64,000 nt of DNA from positions 1,798,001 through 1,862,000 of the forward strand of contig NC_013595.1 of NCBI RefSeq assembly GCF_000024865.1. Reading direction: 5' to 3'. Below the pieces are notes generated by a model. That model had not been told where the DNA came from and made no database searches. It worked only from the letters and a program-made list of their open reading frames with translations. Made by a program: the position numbers and the translations under genes. This document shows, piece after piece, positions 17,179 through 27,600 of this stretch. Each line of letters begins with the position of its first letter. Positions within the stretch are counted from its first letter, which is position 1. Source of the stretch: Streptosporangium roseum DSM 43021 (GTDB taxonomy: Bacteria; Actinomycetota; Actinomycetes; Streptosporangiales; Streptosporangiaceae).

Positions 17179-17233
17179 GGCGGTCTCCTTCCCTCGGCGG
17201 CCGCTTTCTCACGCCGAACCTGTGCTGATCTTG

Positions 17234-18682
17234 TCAGCCGCGGGACCGTACTTCCGTCCTCGGCCTGCCGGCCGGGGCGTCCCTCGGGACGAAGGGCGGG
17301 ACCGAGGCGGCGGAGGGCGCGGTGGCGGGCGCCGGGTAGGGCGGCACGACCTGCGAGTCCGGCGCGCCCCGCCCGATCTCGGCGCCCTGGCCGGTCTGGC
17401 TGATCTGCCCCGGCACCGCAGGCCGCCCTGTCTGCCCGGTCTCGCCGACCTGGCCGCCGAAGTGAGTGCTCTGTAGCCGGCATCCGGAGAAGTCGGAGTA
17501 GTACAGCCGCAGCCAGTCCCTGCGCTGGGCGTCGGTGAGACCGGAGAACCACGCGGCGGCGTACTGGTGCTCGGGGAGCGGGCCGCTGGGCAGCGGCTTG
17601 CCGCGCAGCCACGCGACGACGATGTCGCGGTAACCGCCGGCCGGGGTGCCGTCGCATTCCTGGGCCAGGTTCTCGACGAACTCCTCGGCGGCCTCGTCGG
17701 CGAAGCCGGCGGCCAGGTCGTCGACGTGGATCGGGACCGCGCCCGGGGCGAGGGGGATGTCCTCGCGCCGGGGGTGCTGCTCAAGGCGGGAGAACTCGCC
17801 GGGCGTCCCCGCCAGCCGGGAGGCGATCTTGACGAACGCGGAGCCGAGCTCGGGAAGGCCGGTCCGCATCCCCGGGTGCACGCAGACCATGATCGGCCAT
17901 TCCTGGCAGCTGTAGACCACCCGCTGGGCGGAGATCGTCCGAGGCTCGGTGAGCAGCCGGGCGACCCCGGTCCCGGCGGCCAGCACCGCGAGCAGCGCGG
18001 CGGCCAGCACGAGCGCCTGCCGCGTCACGACCGCGGCCCAGCCGAGCAGCAGCGCGGCGCTGATGCCCAGCAGCCAGAGCGTCTGGTCGGTCAGGGCGGC
18101 GGCGTTGAGCCCGCGGAAGGGGTCGTACGGCTCCCGCGTGGCGGGGATGAGCCGGTCGGCCCAGGTCGCCCCCTGCGCCATCCAGGCGAACAGTCCGTAG
18201 CAGCCGAGCCCGGCGAGCATCGGAGTGATCGTCCACGGCAGCAGCCAGCCGGTCACCCAGCCGATCGCGACGTACAGCGCCAGCCCGGCCACGCCCATGA
18301 CGAGGCCGCTGGGCAGCAGCCGTCCCGCCTGCTCGGTGAGCATGGTCCTGACCGCCAGGACCAGCAGCGTCGCGGTGAAGGCGCCCCCGACCACCACCAG
18401 GATCGCCAGTGGCGCGCGGACCGCCTGCCAGGTGGTCAGCGACCGCCGGCCGGTCCCGCGCCGCCTGCTCACCGCCACCCAGGCGGCGAACGCCGCGGCC
18501 ACCGGCCCGGTGAGCCGGAGCGAGCCGATCACCGCGACGATGATGTTCTCCCACGCGCTGACACCGGGTATGAGGACGCTCCACGCCGCGACCACGCCGA
18601 GCACGAGCAGGACGGCGACCGCCACCAACGCGCTCTGCTGGAGTTCTTCGCGTGAAACGCCTCTGTGCTCACGCACCGGCAC
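17234..18682 (-). CDS. Multi-pass membrane protein with extracellular C-terminal domain, unrecognised
   Basis: 482 residues. About six to seven hydrophobic segments occupy residues 15-235 (LVAVAVLLVLGVVAAW, LAILVVVGGAFTATLLVLAV, LVMGVAGLALYVAIGWVTGWL, VLAAALLAVLAAGTGV). The C-terminal 245 residues are soluble, with several Cys (YSCQEW, MVCVHPGM, QECDG, SGCRLQ) that could form disulfides outside the cell, and a disordered Pro/Gln-rich tail. I do not recognise the family. The GTG start overlaps the end of a 29-codon ORF with a good ribosome site, suggesting coupled translation. It lies 55 bp upstream of the DUF4230 gene on the same strand. Confidence 0.8.
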   Translation of the reverse strand: MPVREHRGVSREELQQSALVAVAVLLVLGVVAAWSVLIPGVSAWENIIVAVIGSLRLTGPVAAAFAAWVAVSRRRGTGRRSLTTWQAVRAPLAILVVVGGAFTATLLVLAVRTMLTEQAGRLLPSGLVMGVAGLALYVAIGWVTGWLLPWTITPMLAGLGCYGLFAWMAQGATWADRLIPATREPYDPFRGLNAAALTDQTLWLLGISAALLLGWAAVVTRQALVLAAALLAVLAAGTGVARLLTEPRTISAQRVVYSCQEWPIMVCVHPGMRTGLPELGSAFVKIASRLAGTPGEFSRLEQHPRREDIPLAPGAVPIHVDDLAAGFADEAAEEFVENLAQECDGTPAGGYRDIVVAWLRGKPLPSGPLPEHQYAAAWFSGLTDAQRRDWLRLYYSDFSGCRLQSTHFGGQVGETGQTGRPAVPGQISQTGQGAEIGRGAPDSQVVPPYPAPATAPSAASVPPFVPRDAPAGRPRTEVRSRG

Positions 18683-18758
18683 GCGTGGAGCGGATCCACG
18701 CCGTGTCGGCCGAGCAGAAGTCCGTGTGGCGTCTGAACGCCATTGAGTTGTCGTTCAT
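18669..18758 (-). CDS. Candidate 29-codon upstream ORF / leader peptide
   Basis: ATG at 18758 sits 4 nt after a GGGGGG ribosome site. The peptide begins MNDNSMAFRRHTDFCSADTA and ends RAGA, with its stop 11 nt inside the following membrane protein gene in another frame. The FRRHTDFC stretch recalls the RRHxD(L/F) pattern of short actinobacterial leader peptides, some tied to cysteine-related control. This is inference; the alternative is a plain coupling ORF or chance. Confidence 0.4.
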   Translation of the reverse strand: MNDNSMAFRRHTDFCSADTAWIRSTRAGA

Positions 18759-18964
18759 CAAACCCCCCGTGCCGTGAATGCGGTAGCCGGTCCCCTCGGC
18801 CACCGATCCGGCCTGCATCCCCCGCAGGCCGGAGCGAGTCCGCGCGGCCATTTGGCCGCGCCCTCACCATTCGATGTGGGAACCATAACTGAGCGTGACG
18901 TTTGGTGCCCGGGTTCTTGGTGAAGCCATCAATCTGGTAACTCTACGTATATGGGCGAACCGGG

Positions 18965-19498
18965 ATGAGGCCGCGCTACCGTAGCCCTGTGGCTACAGGT
19001 CAGCTGAATCTGCCGTTCGACCCCATCGAGCGCGCCGCGGAGACGTGGCGCGTTCAGTTCGGGCCTTCCTCGGCCATGGCCGCCGTCACGTCGATCATGA
19101 GAGCGCACCAGATCCTGCTCTCGCAACTGGACACGCTACTCAAGCCGCATGACTTGACCTTTGCCCGGTACGAGGCGTTGGTTTTGCTGACTTTCAGCAA
19201 GACGGGGGCGTTGCCGCTGTCCACGATCGGCGAGCGCCTGATGGTGCATCCCACGAGCGTGACCAACACCGTGGGCCGGCTGGAGCGGGCCGGGCTGGTC
19301 CGCCGCATGCGCAACCCCCGGGACGGCCGCGGGGTGCTGGCGGAGATCACCGACGGGGGCCGGGGGGTCGTGAGCCGGGCGACCGCCGATCTGATGGGCG
19401 CCGACTTCGCCATGACCATGTACGGCGAGGCGGAGCTGGATCAGATGTTCGGCCTGCTCAGGACCTTGCGGGTGGCCGCGGGGGATTTCGAGGACTGA
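18965..19498 (+). CDS. MarR-family transcriptional regulator
   Basis: 177 residues. The winged helix region shows LTFARYEALVLLTFSKTGALPLSTIGERLMVHPTSVTNTVGRLERAGLVRR, then the wing NPRDGRGVLAEITDGGR. GTG 18989 (VATGQLNLPFDP) is an alternative start. It precedes the isobutyryl-CoA mutase gene by 232 bp on the same strand and occupies the place held by a MarR gene near icmA in Streptomyces, so it may control acyl-CoA metabolism, but ligand and targets are unknown. Confidence 0.92.
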   Translation: MRPRYRSPVATGQLNLPFDPIERAAETWRVQFGPSSAMAAVTSIMRAHQILLSQLDTLLKPHDLTFARYEALVLLTFSKTGALPLSTIGERLMVHPTSVTNTVGRLERAGLVRRMRNPRDGRGVLAEITDGGRGVVSRATADLMGADFAMTMYGEAELDQMFGLLRTLRVAAGDFED

Positions 19499-19659
19499 TT
19501 CGAGGACCGAGAGGGCCGAGGGGTGCGGAGGTCTCCGGCACCCTCGGGGCGGACCGGACGGCGGGCCCCGGGACGGATCGGACGGCGAGGTCCTCTGTCC
19601 GCGATCACGCGCCATGGCCTGGCGGGGACATCCCGGCGACCTTTCTGGCCAAAAATTAA

Positions 19660-19671
19660 TAGGACGTCCTA
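19660..19671. promoter_or_regulatory. 12-bp palindrome overlapping a -10-like box upstream of icmA
   Basis: TAGGACGTCCTA is a perfect palindrome in an AT-rich island 60 bp before the icmA ATG. A -10-like TAGTAT (19670-19675) overlaps its right edge, an arrangement typical of repression by a dimeric regulator. The island is the only AT-rich patch in the 232-bp gap. Confidence 0.6.
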
Positions 19672-19730
19672 GTATTTTCTCCGGGGCCACGAGTCGTGCA
19701 GGAGCCGCAAGCCGTACAAGGGGGTTGGCC

Positions 19731-21398
19731 ATGGACGCCGAGGAGATCGAGGCGGGGCGGTCGCGCTGGCAGGCGCGGTTCGACGGGGCCGTCAAGCGCG
19801 GATCCGAGTTCAGGACGCTCTCCGGGCTCGACGTGGAGCCGGTCTACGGGCCCGGCGGCGACGACCCGCGCATGGCGCGCATCGGCTGGCCGGGGGAGTA
19901 TCCCTTCACCCGGGGCCTGCACGCCACCGGCTACCGGGGCAGGACGTGGACCATCCGGCAGTTCGCCGGGTTCGGCAACGCCCGGCAGACCAACGAGCGG
20001 TACAAGATGATCCTCGGCGCGGGCGGCGGCGGCCTGAGCGTGGCCTTCGACATGCCGACGCTGATGGGCCGCGACTCCGACGATCCGCGCTCGCTCGGCG
20101 AGGTCGGCCACTGCGGTGTGGCGATCGACTCCGCGCTGGACATGGACCTGCTCTTCGACGGCATCCCGCTCGGCGACATCACCACCTCGATGACGATCAG
20201 CGGCCCGGCCGTCCCGATCTTCTGCATGTACGTCGTCGCCGCCGAGCGGCAGGGAGTGCCGGCCGGCAAGCTGAACGGGACGCTCCAGACCGACATCTTC
20301 AAGGAGTACATCGCGCAGAAGGAGTGGCTGTTCGCCCCCGAGCCGCACCTGCGGCTGATCGGCGACCTGATGGAGTTCTGCGCCGCCGGCGTCCCGGCCT
20401 ACAAGCCGCTCAGCGTGTCCGGCTACCACATCCGCGAAGCCGGCTCCACGGCCGCGCAGGAGCTGGCCTTCACCCTGGCCGACGGGTTCGGCTACGTGGA
20501 GCTCGGCCTGTCGCGCGGGCTGGACGTCGACGCCTTCGCCCCCGGCCTGTCGTTCTTCTTCGACGCGCACATCGACTTCTTCGAGGAGATCGCCAAGTTC
20601 CGGGCCGCCCGGCGGATCTGGGCGCGGTGGCTGCGCGACGTCTACGGGGCCAGGACCGACAGGGCCCAGTGGCTGCGCTTCCACACCCAGACGGCGGGGG
20701 TGTCGCTGACCGCGCAGCAGCCGCACAACAACGTGGTGCGCACCACGGTCGAGGCGCTCGCGGCCGTGCTCGGCGGCACCAACTCGCTGCACACCAACGC
20801 GCTGGACGAGGTTCTGGCGCTGCCCTCGGAGAAGGCCGCCGAGATCGCCCTGCGCACCCAGCAGGTGATCATGGAGGAGACCGAGGTCGTCAACGTCGCC
20901 GACCCGCTCGGCGGGTCCTGGTACGTGGAGGCGCTGACGGACCGGCTCGAAGCCGAGGCCGAGGCGATTTTCGCGAAGATCCGGGACATGGGGCGGGACG
21001 GCTCGATGACCTCGGGGATCCTGCGCGGCATCGAGGACGGCTGGTTCACTTCCGAGATCGCCGAGGCCGCCTTCGACTACCAGCGCAAGCTGGAGAAGGG
21101 GGAGAAGCGGATCGTCGGGGTCAACCGCCACACGGCCTCCGTCGACGAGCCGCTGGAGATCCTCCGCGTCGGCCACGAGGTCGAACGCGAGCAGAACCGG
21201 GTCCTGGCCGCCCGCCGAGCCGAGCGCGACCAGGGGGCCGTGGATGGCGCGCTGGCCGCGATGGTGCAGGTCGCGAGGGGTGAGGGCAACCTGGTTCCGC
21301 CCATGCTCGACGCCGTCCGCGCCGAGGCCACGCTGGGCGAGATCTGCGACGCGCTCCGCGGCGAGTGGGGCGTCTACAGCGAGCCGGCCCGTTTCTAG
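19731..21398 (+). CDS. icmA: Isobutyryl-CoA mutase large subunit (IcmA-type)
   Basis: 555 residues, the substrate-binding TIM-barrel part of an acyl-CoA mutase without a C-terminal B12 domain. The residue that contacts the substrate carboxylate in methylmalonyl-CoA mutase (Tyr89 in TIRQY) is Phe78 here (WTIRQF), and the matching Arg207 is Gln196 (FKEYIAQ). This Phe/Gln pair is the known signature of isobutyryl-CoA mutase, so the reaction is probably isobutyryl-CoA to n-butyryl-CoA, used in valine catabolism and polyketide precursor supply. It needs a separate B12-binding IcmB, not found here. MeaB, MarR and epimerase genes are close by. Confidence 0.9.
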   Translation: MDAEEIEAGRSRWQARFDGAVKRGSEFRTLSGLDVEPVYGPGGDDPRMARIGWPGEYPFTRGLHATGYRGRTWTIRQFAGFGNARQTNERYKMILGAGGGGLSVAFDMPTLMGRDSDDPRSLGEVGHCGVAIDSALDMDLLFDGIPLGDITTSMTISGPAVPIFCMYVVAAERQGVPAGKLNGTLQTDIFKEYIAQKEWLFAPEPHLRLIGDLMEFCAAGVPAYKPLSVSGYHIREAGSTAAQELAFTLADGFGYVELGLSRGLDVDAFAPGLSFFFDAHIDFFEEIAKFRAARRIWARWLRDVYGARTDRAQWLRFHTQTAGVSLTAQQPHNNVVRTTVEALAAVLGGTNSLHTNALDEVLALPSEKAAEIALRTQQVIMEETEVVNVADPLGGSWYVEALTDRLEAEAEAIFAKIRDMGRDGSMTSGILRGIEDGWFTSEIAEAAFDYQRKLEKGEKRIVGVNRHTASVDEPLEILRVGHEVEREQNRVLAARRAERDQGAVDGALAAMVQVARGEGNLVPPMLDAVRAEATLGEICDALRGEWGVYSEPARF

Positions 21399-21444
21399 CG
21401 GTGGCGAGTCGGTGCAGTAATCGGGATACGGCAGGATTGGAGGT

Positions 21445-22377
21445 ATGAGCCCAGCGGACTTCACTCGACCCGGATCGCTCTACGGTGCCGTGGACCTCGG
21501 CGCGCGCAAGCAGGCGCTGGACGCGCAGGCGCGGCGGGAGACCACCGCGCACGAGAGCGGCGGCACCCCGGTGCAGGTCGTCTACGTCGATGACGCCAAC
21601 TTCGCGACGGAAGTCGTCGAAAGCTCCATGAACAGCCTCGTGCTGCTGGAGCTCACGGTGACCCGTGCGGAGCAGGCGAAGGAATACAGCCTGCTGCTGG
21701 AGAAGCTCACCGCCGAGAACACCGGCAGGTGGGTCCTGGCCCGTGTGGACGTCGAGGCCAGCCCGCAGATCGCACAGGCGCTCCGGGTGCAGAACGTGCC
21801 CGCCCTGTACGCCATCTTCCAGGGCCAGCCGGTGGCGGTCGCCCCCGGCATCGCCACCGAGCAGCAGCTACGCGAGTGGCTGTCGCAGCTCATGGAGGCC
21901 CTGGCCCAGTATCTCCCGCCGGCCGCCGAGGGCGCCCCGGCGGAGGGGCAGCCGGAGGAGCCCCCGGCCGATCCGGACGTGCTCGCCGCCGAGCAGGCCA
22001 TCGACGCCGGCGACCTCGACGGCGCCGTGGCCGCCTACGAGCGGCTGCTGGCCCGTTCCCCGAACAACGAGGACGCCAAGCTGGGCCTGGCCGGTCTCGG
22101 CCTGATCCGGCGGACCCAGGACGTCGACCCCGCCGAGGTGGAGAGCCGCCTGGCCGACCCCGCCGACATCGACGCCCAGCTCCTGGCGGCCGACTTCGAG
22201 ATGCTCGCCGGCGAGGTGGACAAGGCCTTCGACCGGCTCATCGGGGTGGTGCGCCGGACCTCGGGCGACGATCGTGACAGGGCGAGGGTGCACCTGCTCG
22301 GCCTCTTCGACACCCTTCCCGGCGACGACCCGTCGATCGTGCGGGCCCGCAGGAACCTGGCCAACGCGCTGTTCTGA
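21445..22377 (+). CDS. Thioredoxin-fold/TPR protein (CnoX/YbbN-like) lacking CxxC
   Basis: 310 residues. The thioredoxin-like domain (about 42-150) has VVYVDDANFATEVVESS, VDVEASPQIAQALRVQNVPALYAIFQGQ with the conserved cis-Pro, but the active-site region reads LLELTVTRAEQ with no Cys. The C-terminal half (about 185-310) is TPR-like (LAAEQAIDAGDLDGAVAAYERLLARSPNNEDAKLGLAGL). E. coli CnoX has this layout and acts as a holdase that hands clients to GroEL; absence of CxxC points to a chaperone rather than redox role. A close homologue follows icmA in Streptomyces. Confidence 0.88.
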   Translation: MSPADFTRPGSLYGAVDLGARKQALDAQARRETTAHESGGTPVQVVYVDDANFATEVVESSMNSLVLLELTVTRAEQAKEYSLLLEKLTAENTGRWVLARVDVEASPQIAQALRVQNVPALYAIFQGQPVAVAPGIATEQQLREWLSQLMEALAQYLPPAAEGAPAEGQPEEPPADPDVLAAEQAIDAGDLDGAVAAYERLLARSPNNEDAKLGLAGLGLIRRTQDVDPAEVESRLADPADIDAQLLAADFEMLAGEVDKAFDRLIGVVRRTSGDDRDRARVHLLGLFDTLPGDDPSIVRARRNLANALF

Positions 22378-22425
22378 GTACGGCTCCCAGCTCTGAACCG
22401 CCCGCTTCACGGGCATGAACAAGGC

Positions 22426-23055
22426 ATGCGGGTCGTCACCATCTCCGCGACGTACGGCACCGCCGGCAGTGTGATCGGCCCGGCGGTGGCCGGACGTCTG
22501 GGCGTGCCCTTCATGGACCGGGCGATCCCCGGCGCGGTGGCCGACGAGCTCGGCTGCACGCTGGAGGAGGTGCTCGCCCATGACGACCGGGCCGAGCACG
22601 GGCTCGCCCGGCTGCTGGCGGAGGCCATGCGGCTCCCGACGGTCACCTTCGGCGGCGTGGACATGTACCTACCGGGGAACATGCCCCTGCCCGCCGAGGA
22701 CTTCGTCGCCCACACCGAGAGGGTGATCAGGCAGACCGCGCGCGGCCAGGGCGGGGTGATCCTCGGCAGGGCCGGGGCGCTGGTCCTGGCCGACCATCCG
22801 GGCGCGCTGCACGTACGGCTGGACGCGCCCTCGAAGCGCCGGGTGCTCCAGACGGCGACCCTGACCGGGGTGACCGAGCGCCAGGCCCGCAGGCTCGTGG
22901 AGGACAACGACCGGGCACGGGCCGCCTACGTCCGCCACTTCTACCACGTGGACCCGGCCTCCCCGCTCCTGTACCACCTGGTGCTGGACAGCACGAGCAT
23001 CCCGATCGACACGTGCGTGGAGCTGATTGTGACCGCATCGACAGCGCTGAGCTGA
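22426..23055 (+). CDS. Cytidylate kinase-like family protein
   Basis: 209 residues beginning MRVVTISATYGTAGSVIGPAVAGRLGVPFMD, the cytidylate-kinase-like P-loop region with a degenerate glycine loop. The family continues with GGVILGRAGALVLADHPGALHVRLDAP and TGVTERQARRLVEDNDRARAAYVRHFY. Biochemical function of this subfamily is not established; it is distinct from essential Cmk. It lies 48 bp after the thioredoxin-like gene and may be in its transcript. Confidence 0.88.
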   Translation: MRVVTISATYGTAGSVIGPAVAGRLGVPFMDRAIPGAVADELGCTLEEVLAHDDRAEHGLARLLAEAMRLPTVTFGGVDMYLPGNMPLPAEDFVAHTERVIRQTARGQGGVILGRAGALVLADHPGALHVRLDAPSKRRVLQTATLTGVTERQARRLVEDNDRARAAYVRHFYHVDPASPLLYHLVLDSTSIPIDTCVELIVTASTALS

Positions 23056-23137
23056 GCCCGCTCGGCCCGGACACCCGTCTGGTGGTGGCACCATGGAGGC
23101 ATCCCAACCAAGTCAGTCGCAAAGGAGCGGATTGACT

Positions 23138-24550
<1,413 letters not shown>

Positions 24551-24565
24551 CGGCCGGAGACGCGA

Positions 24566-24596
24566 GACGGCCCGGACGCGACGCGTCCGGGCCGTC
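24566..24596. terminator. Strong bidirectional terminator hairpin
   Basis: Perfect 14-bp stem (arms GACGGCCCGGACGC / GCGTCCGGGCCGTC) with a 3-nt loop between the convergent malic enzyme and protease genes. This is the strongest hairpin in the window, and it probably ends both transcripts. Confidence 0.85.
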
Positions 24597-24635
24597 CTGC
24601 CGTCCTGCTGTCCTTTCCGGCCGGGGAGGGGGCCG

Positions 24636-27600
24636 CTAGAAGGTGATGCTCCAGGCGTTGAGGGTGCCGGTGTCGCCCTGGTAGTAGTCGCCGACCACGA
24701 GGGACCAGGTGCCGTTGCCGAAGCGGGAGGGGTTGTTCACCGTGAACCGCACCGGCCCGCTGTACGGCGTGCAGGCGGTGTAGGACTCGTACTTCAGCAC
24801 CTGTGAGGTCCCGTTCGGCCGGACGAGGGTCAGGCGCAGGTCCTGCGAGCAGGTGTGGTCGATGTCGGCCGAGACCGTGAACGTGGCGTTCGGGGACCCG
24901 GTGAGGGTGACCGGGATGTCACTGGAGTCCTGGTAGCCGTCGTTGATCTCGAAGGGCGTGTCGTTGGTGAAGGTGCGGCCGCCGCCGGTCCCGCCGACCG
25001 TCAGGGTGTAGATCGCCGAGCGGTTGGCGGAGGTCCCGGTGCCGTTGAGGGCGATGGTGTAGGTGCCCGCCGGGGTGGAGGCGGAGGTCGTGATCCGCAC
25101 CGCGGACGTCTGGCCGGCCGTGACGGTCGAGGGGGTGAAGGTCACCGTGGTCCCGGCGGGGGCGCCGGAGGCCGACAGCGACACGCTCTGCGCGTTGCCG
25201 CCGGTGACCGTGGTGCTCAGCGTCGCGTCGGCCGACTGGCCCGCCTGGACGGTGCCGGACGCCGGGTTCACCGCCATCGAGTAGTCGTCGCCGACCGGGC
25301 CGGGGCGCACCGCCAGCTTCCACAGCGCGTTGGCCACGGCGTCGCTGTTGCGGTCCAGCGCGGTGCTGTTGATGTTGGAGGTGGTGTCGCAGGCGGAGTG
25401 GTAGCAGCGGTCGAAGGCCTGGCCCGCGGTGCCGCCCCACTTGGCGGCCTGTGCCGAGGTCTTGGCCGTCTCGGCGCCGGTGAACAGGCCGCCCACTCTG
25501 ACGCCCGCGTTCTTGAACGGGGCGTGGTCGCTGCGGCCGTCACCCGCGGTCTCGATCTCGGTCGGGACGTTGAGCGTGGCGAAGTAGTCCTTGAACACCT
25601 TCTCCAGCGCGGTGTCGTCGTCGTAGACGAAGTAGCCCGGGTTCGGCGAGGCGATCATGTCGAAGTTGAGGTAGGCCTCGATGCCGGAGACACCGGAGTT
25701 CGACACGTAGTGCTGCGAGCCGCGCAGGCCCAGCTCCTCGGCGCCCCACCAGGCGAAGCGGACGTGCTTGTCCAGCGTGGGGTTGCGGTCGGCCAGCGTC
25801 AGCGCGACCTCCAGCAGCGCCGCCGAGCCCGAGCCGTTGTCGTTGATGCCGGGCCCGGAGCTGACGCTGTCCAGGTGGCTGCCGAGCATGATCGTCGGGC
25901 CGGTGGGACCGGCCGGCCAGTTGGCGATCAGGTTGGAGTGGGTCTGGCCGTTGTAGGTGAAGTTCTGCACCGCGGTGGTGTAGCCGGCCGCGTCCAGCTT
26001 GCCCTTGATGTAGTTCAGCGAGGCGGTGTAGCCGGAGGTGGCCGAGGCCCGGTTGCCGCCGTTGCCGGAGGCGATCGACTGCAGCTGGTTCAGGTGCGCC
26101 GTCACGTTGGCCACGGGGATGTCCGGTGCCCCGGTCGGCGGGTTGCCGGTGCCGACGGTCAGCGAGTAGGTCACCGACTTGGCGCCGGAGGGCGCGCTGG
26201 CGTTCAGGGTGATCGGGAAGGTCCCCTGCGGCGTGTTCGCCGAGGTGGCGAGCGTCACCGTCGAGCTCTGGCCCGCCGTGACGGAGGCGGGGTTGAAGCT
26301 CACCGTGGCGCCCGAGGGGACGCCGGCCGCCGACAGGGTCACGGTCTGCGCGCTGCCCGAGACGACGGAGGTGTTCAGCGTCGCCGTGGCCGACCCGCCG
26401 GGCTGGACCGACCCCGACGACGGGCTCACCGTGATCGCGTAGTCGTCGCCCGTCGCGGTGCAGGTCACCTCGCCGCCCTGCGCCGGGACGTTGACGGCGG
26501 CCCAGGCGGCCTTGGTCGCGTTGAACTCCACGCAGCTGCTGGGGAACAGCGCCTTGGCGGCCTCCAGGGTCCGCAGGCGCGCCTTGGCGTGCGTCCACGG
26601 AGTGGTCTTGGCGTTCAGGCCGCCCATGAAGATCTGGCCGGCCTTCTGGATGCCGATGCCGGTCAGGTTGGACGGGCCGGAGCAGACCGTGCTGGAGGGC
26701 TTGCCGCCGCCCGGGTTGGTGCCCTCGGCCAGCAGGTAGAACCAGTGGTTCTGCGGTCCGGCCGCCGCGTGCACCTCGGTGTTGGGGATCGAGGAGCTGT
26801 AGCAGTTGGGGTCGCCCACCGCGCCCGGGTTGTACATGTTGCGGATCGGGCCCTGGCCGACCAGGTCGACCTCCTCGCCGACCAGGTAGTCCGGCTCGTC
26901 CAGGTTGGCGGGGTGGTTGACGAAATGCTCGGTCAGCGCGCCGAAGATGTCGCCGGTCGACTCGTTCAGGCCGCCGGCCTCGTTGCCGCTGCCCGCGCCC
27001 CCCGACCCGGAGAACTGGAAGATCGCGTGGCCGTACTCGTGGGCGACCACGTCCATCGGGGTGGCCTGTTTGGTGTTGGCCTGGTTGTGGCCGAAGTTGG
27101 TGTAGGAGCCGTTCCAGTAGGCGTTGACGTCCGCCAGGCCCACGCGGGCGGGGAAGGCGCCGCCGGAGCCGTTGAAGCCGCTGCGGCCCAGCCAGTCGCG
27201 CAGCATGTCCCATTCCTTCTGGGCGGCGTACAGCGCGTCGACGCAGGCGGTCTCCAGGTTGGTGCCCTGGCCGTTGCCCCAGGCGTCGTCGGTGCCGGTG
27301 TAGGCCGAGCCGTTCTGGCCGCCGCAGCGCAGCCCCGGCCGGGTGGTGTCGGTCATCGAGTAGGAGCCGGAGGTCTGGATGGTCACCGGGTTGCCGTTGT
27401 AGAAGCTGTTGCCGGTGCCCGCCTTGACCTCCTCCACCTTGTCGATGACGGCGCCGGTCGTGGCGTCGACGTAGACGTGCAGGACGCTCGGGGTCCGCGC
27501 GTTGCGGCCGGTGAGCGAGACCTCCCAGGCCAGCACGGGCCTGTCGGTGGCCGCGTGCACCATGAGCACGGGGGCGGCGGCGGTCTCGACGGTGGTGAGC

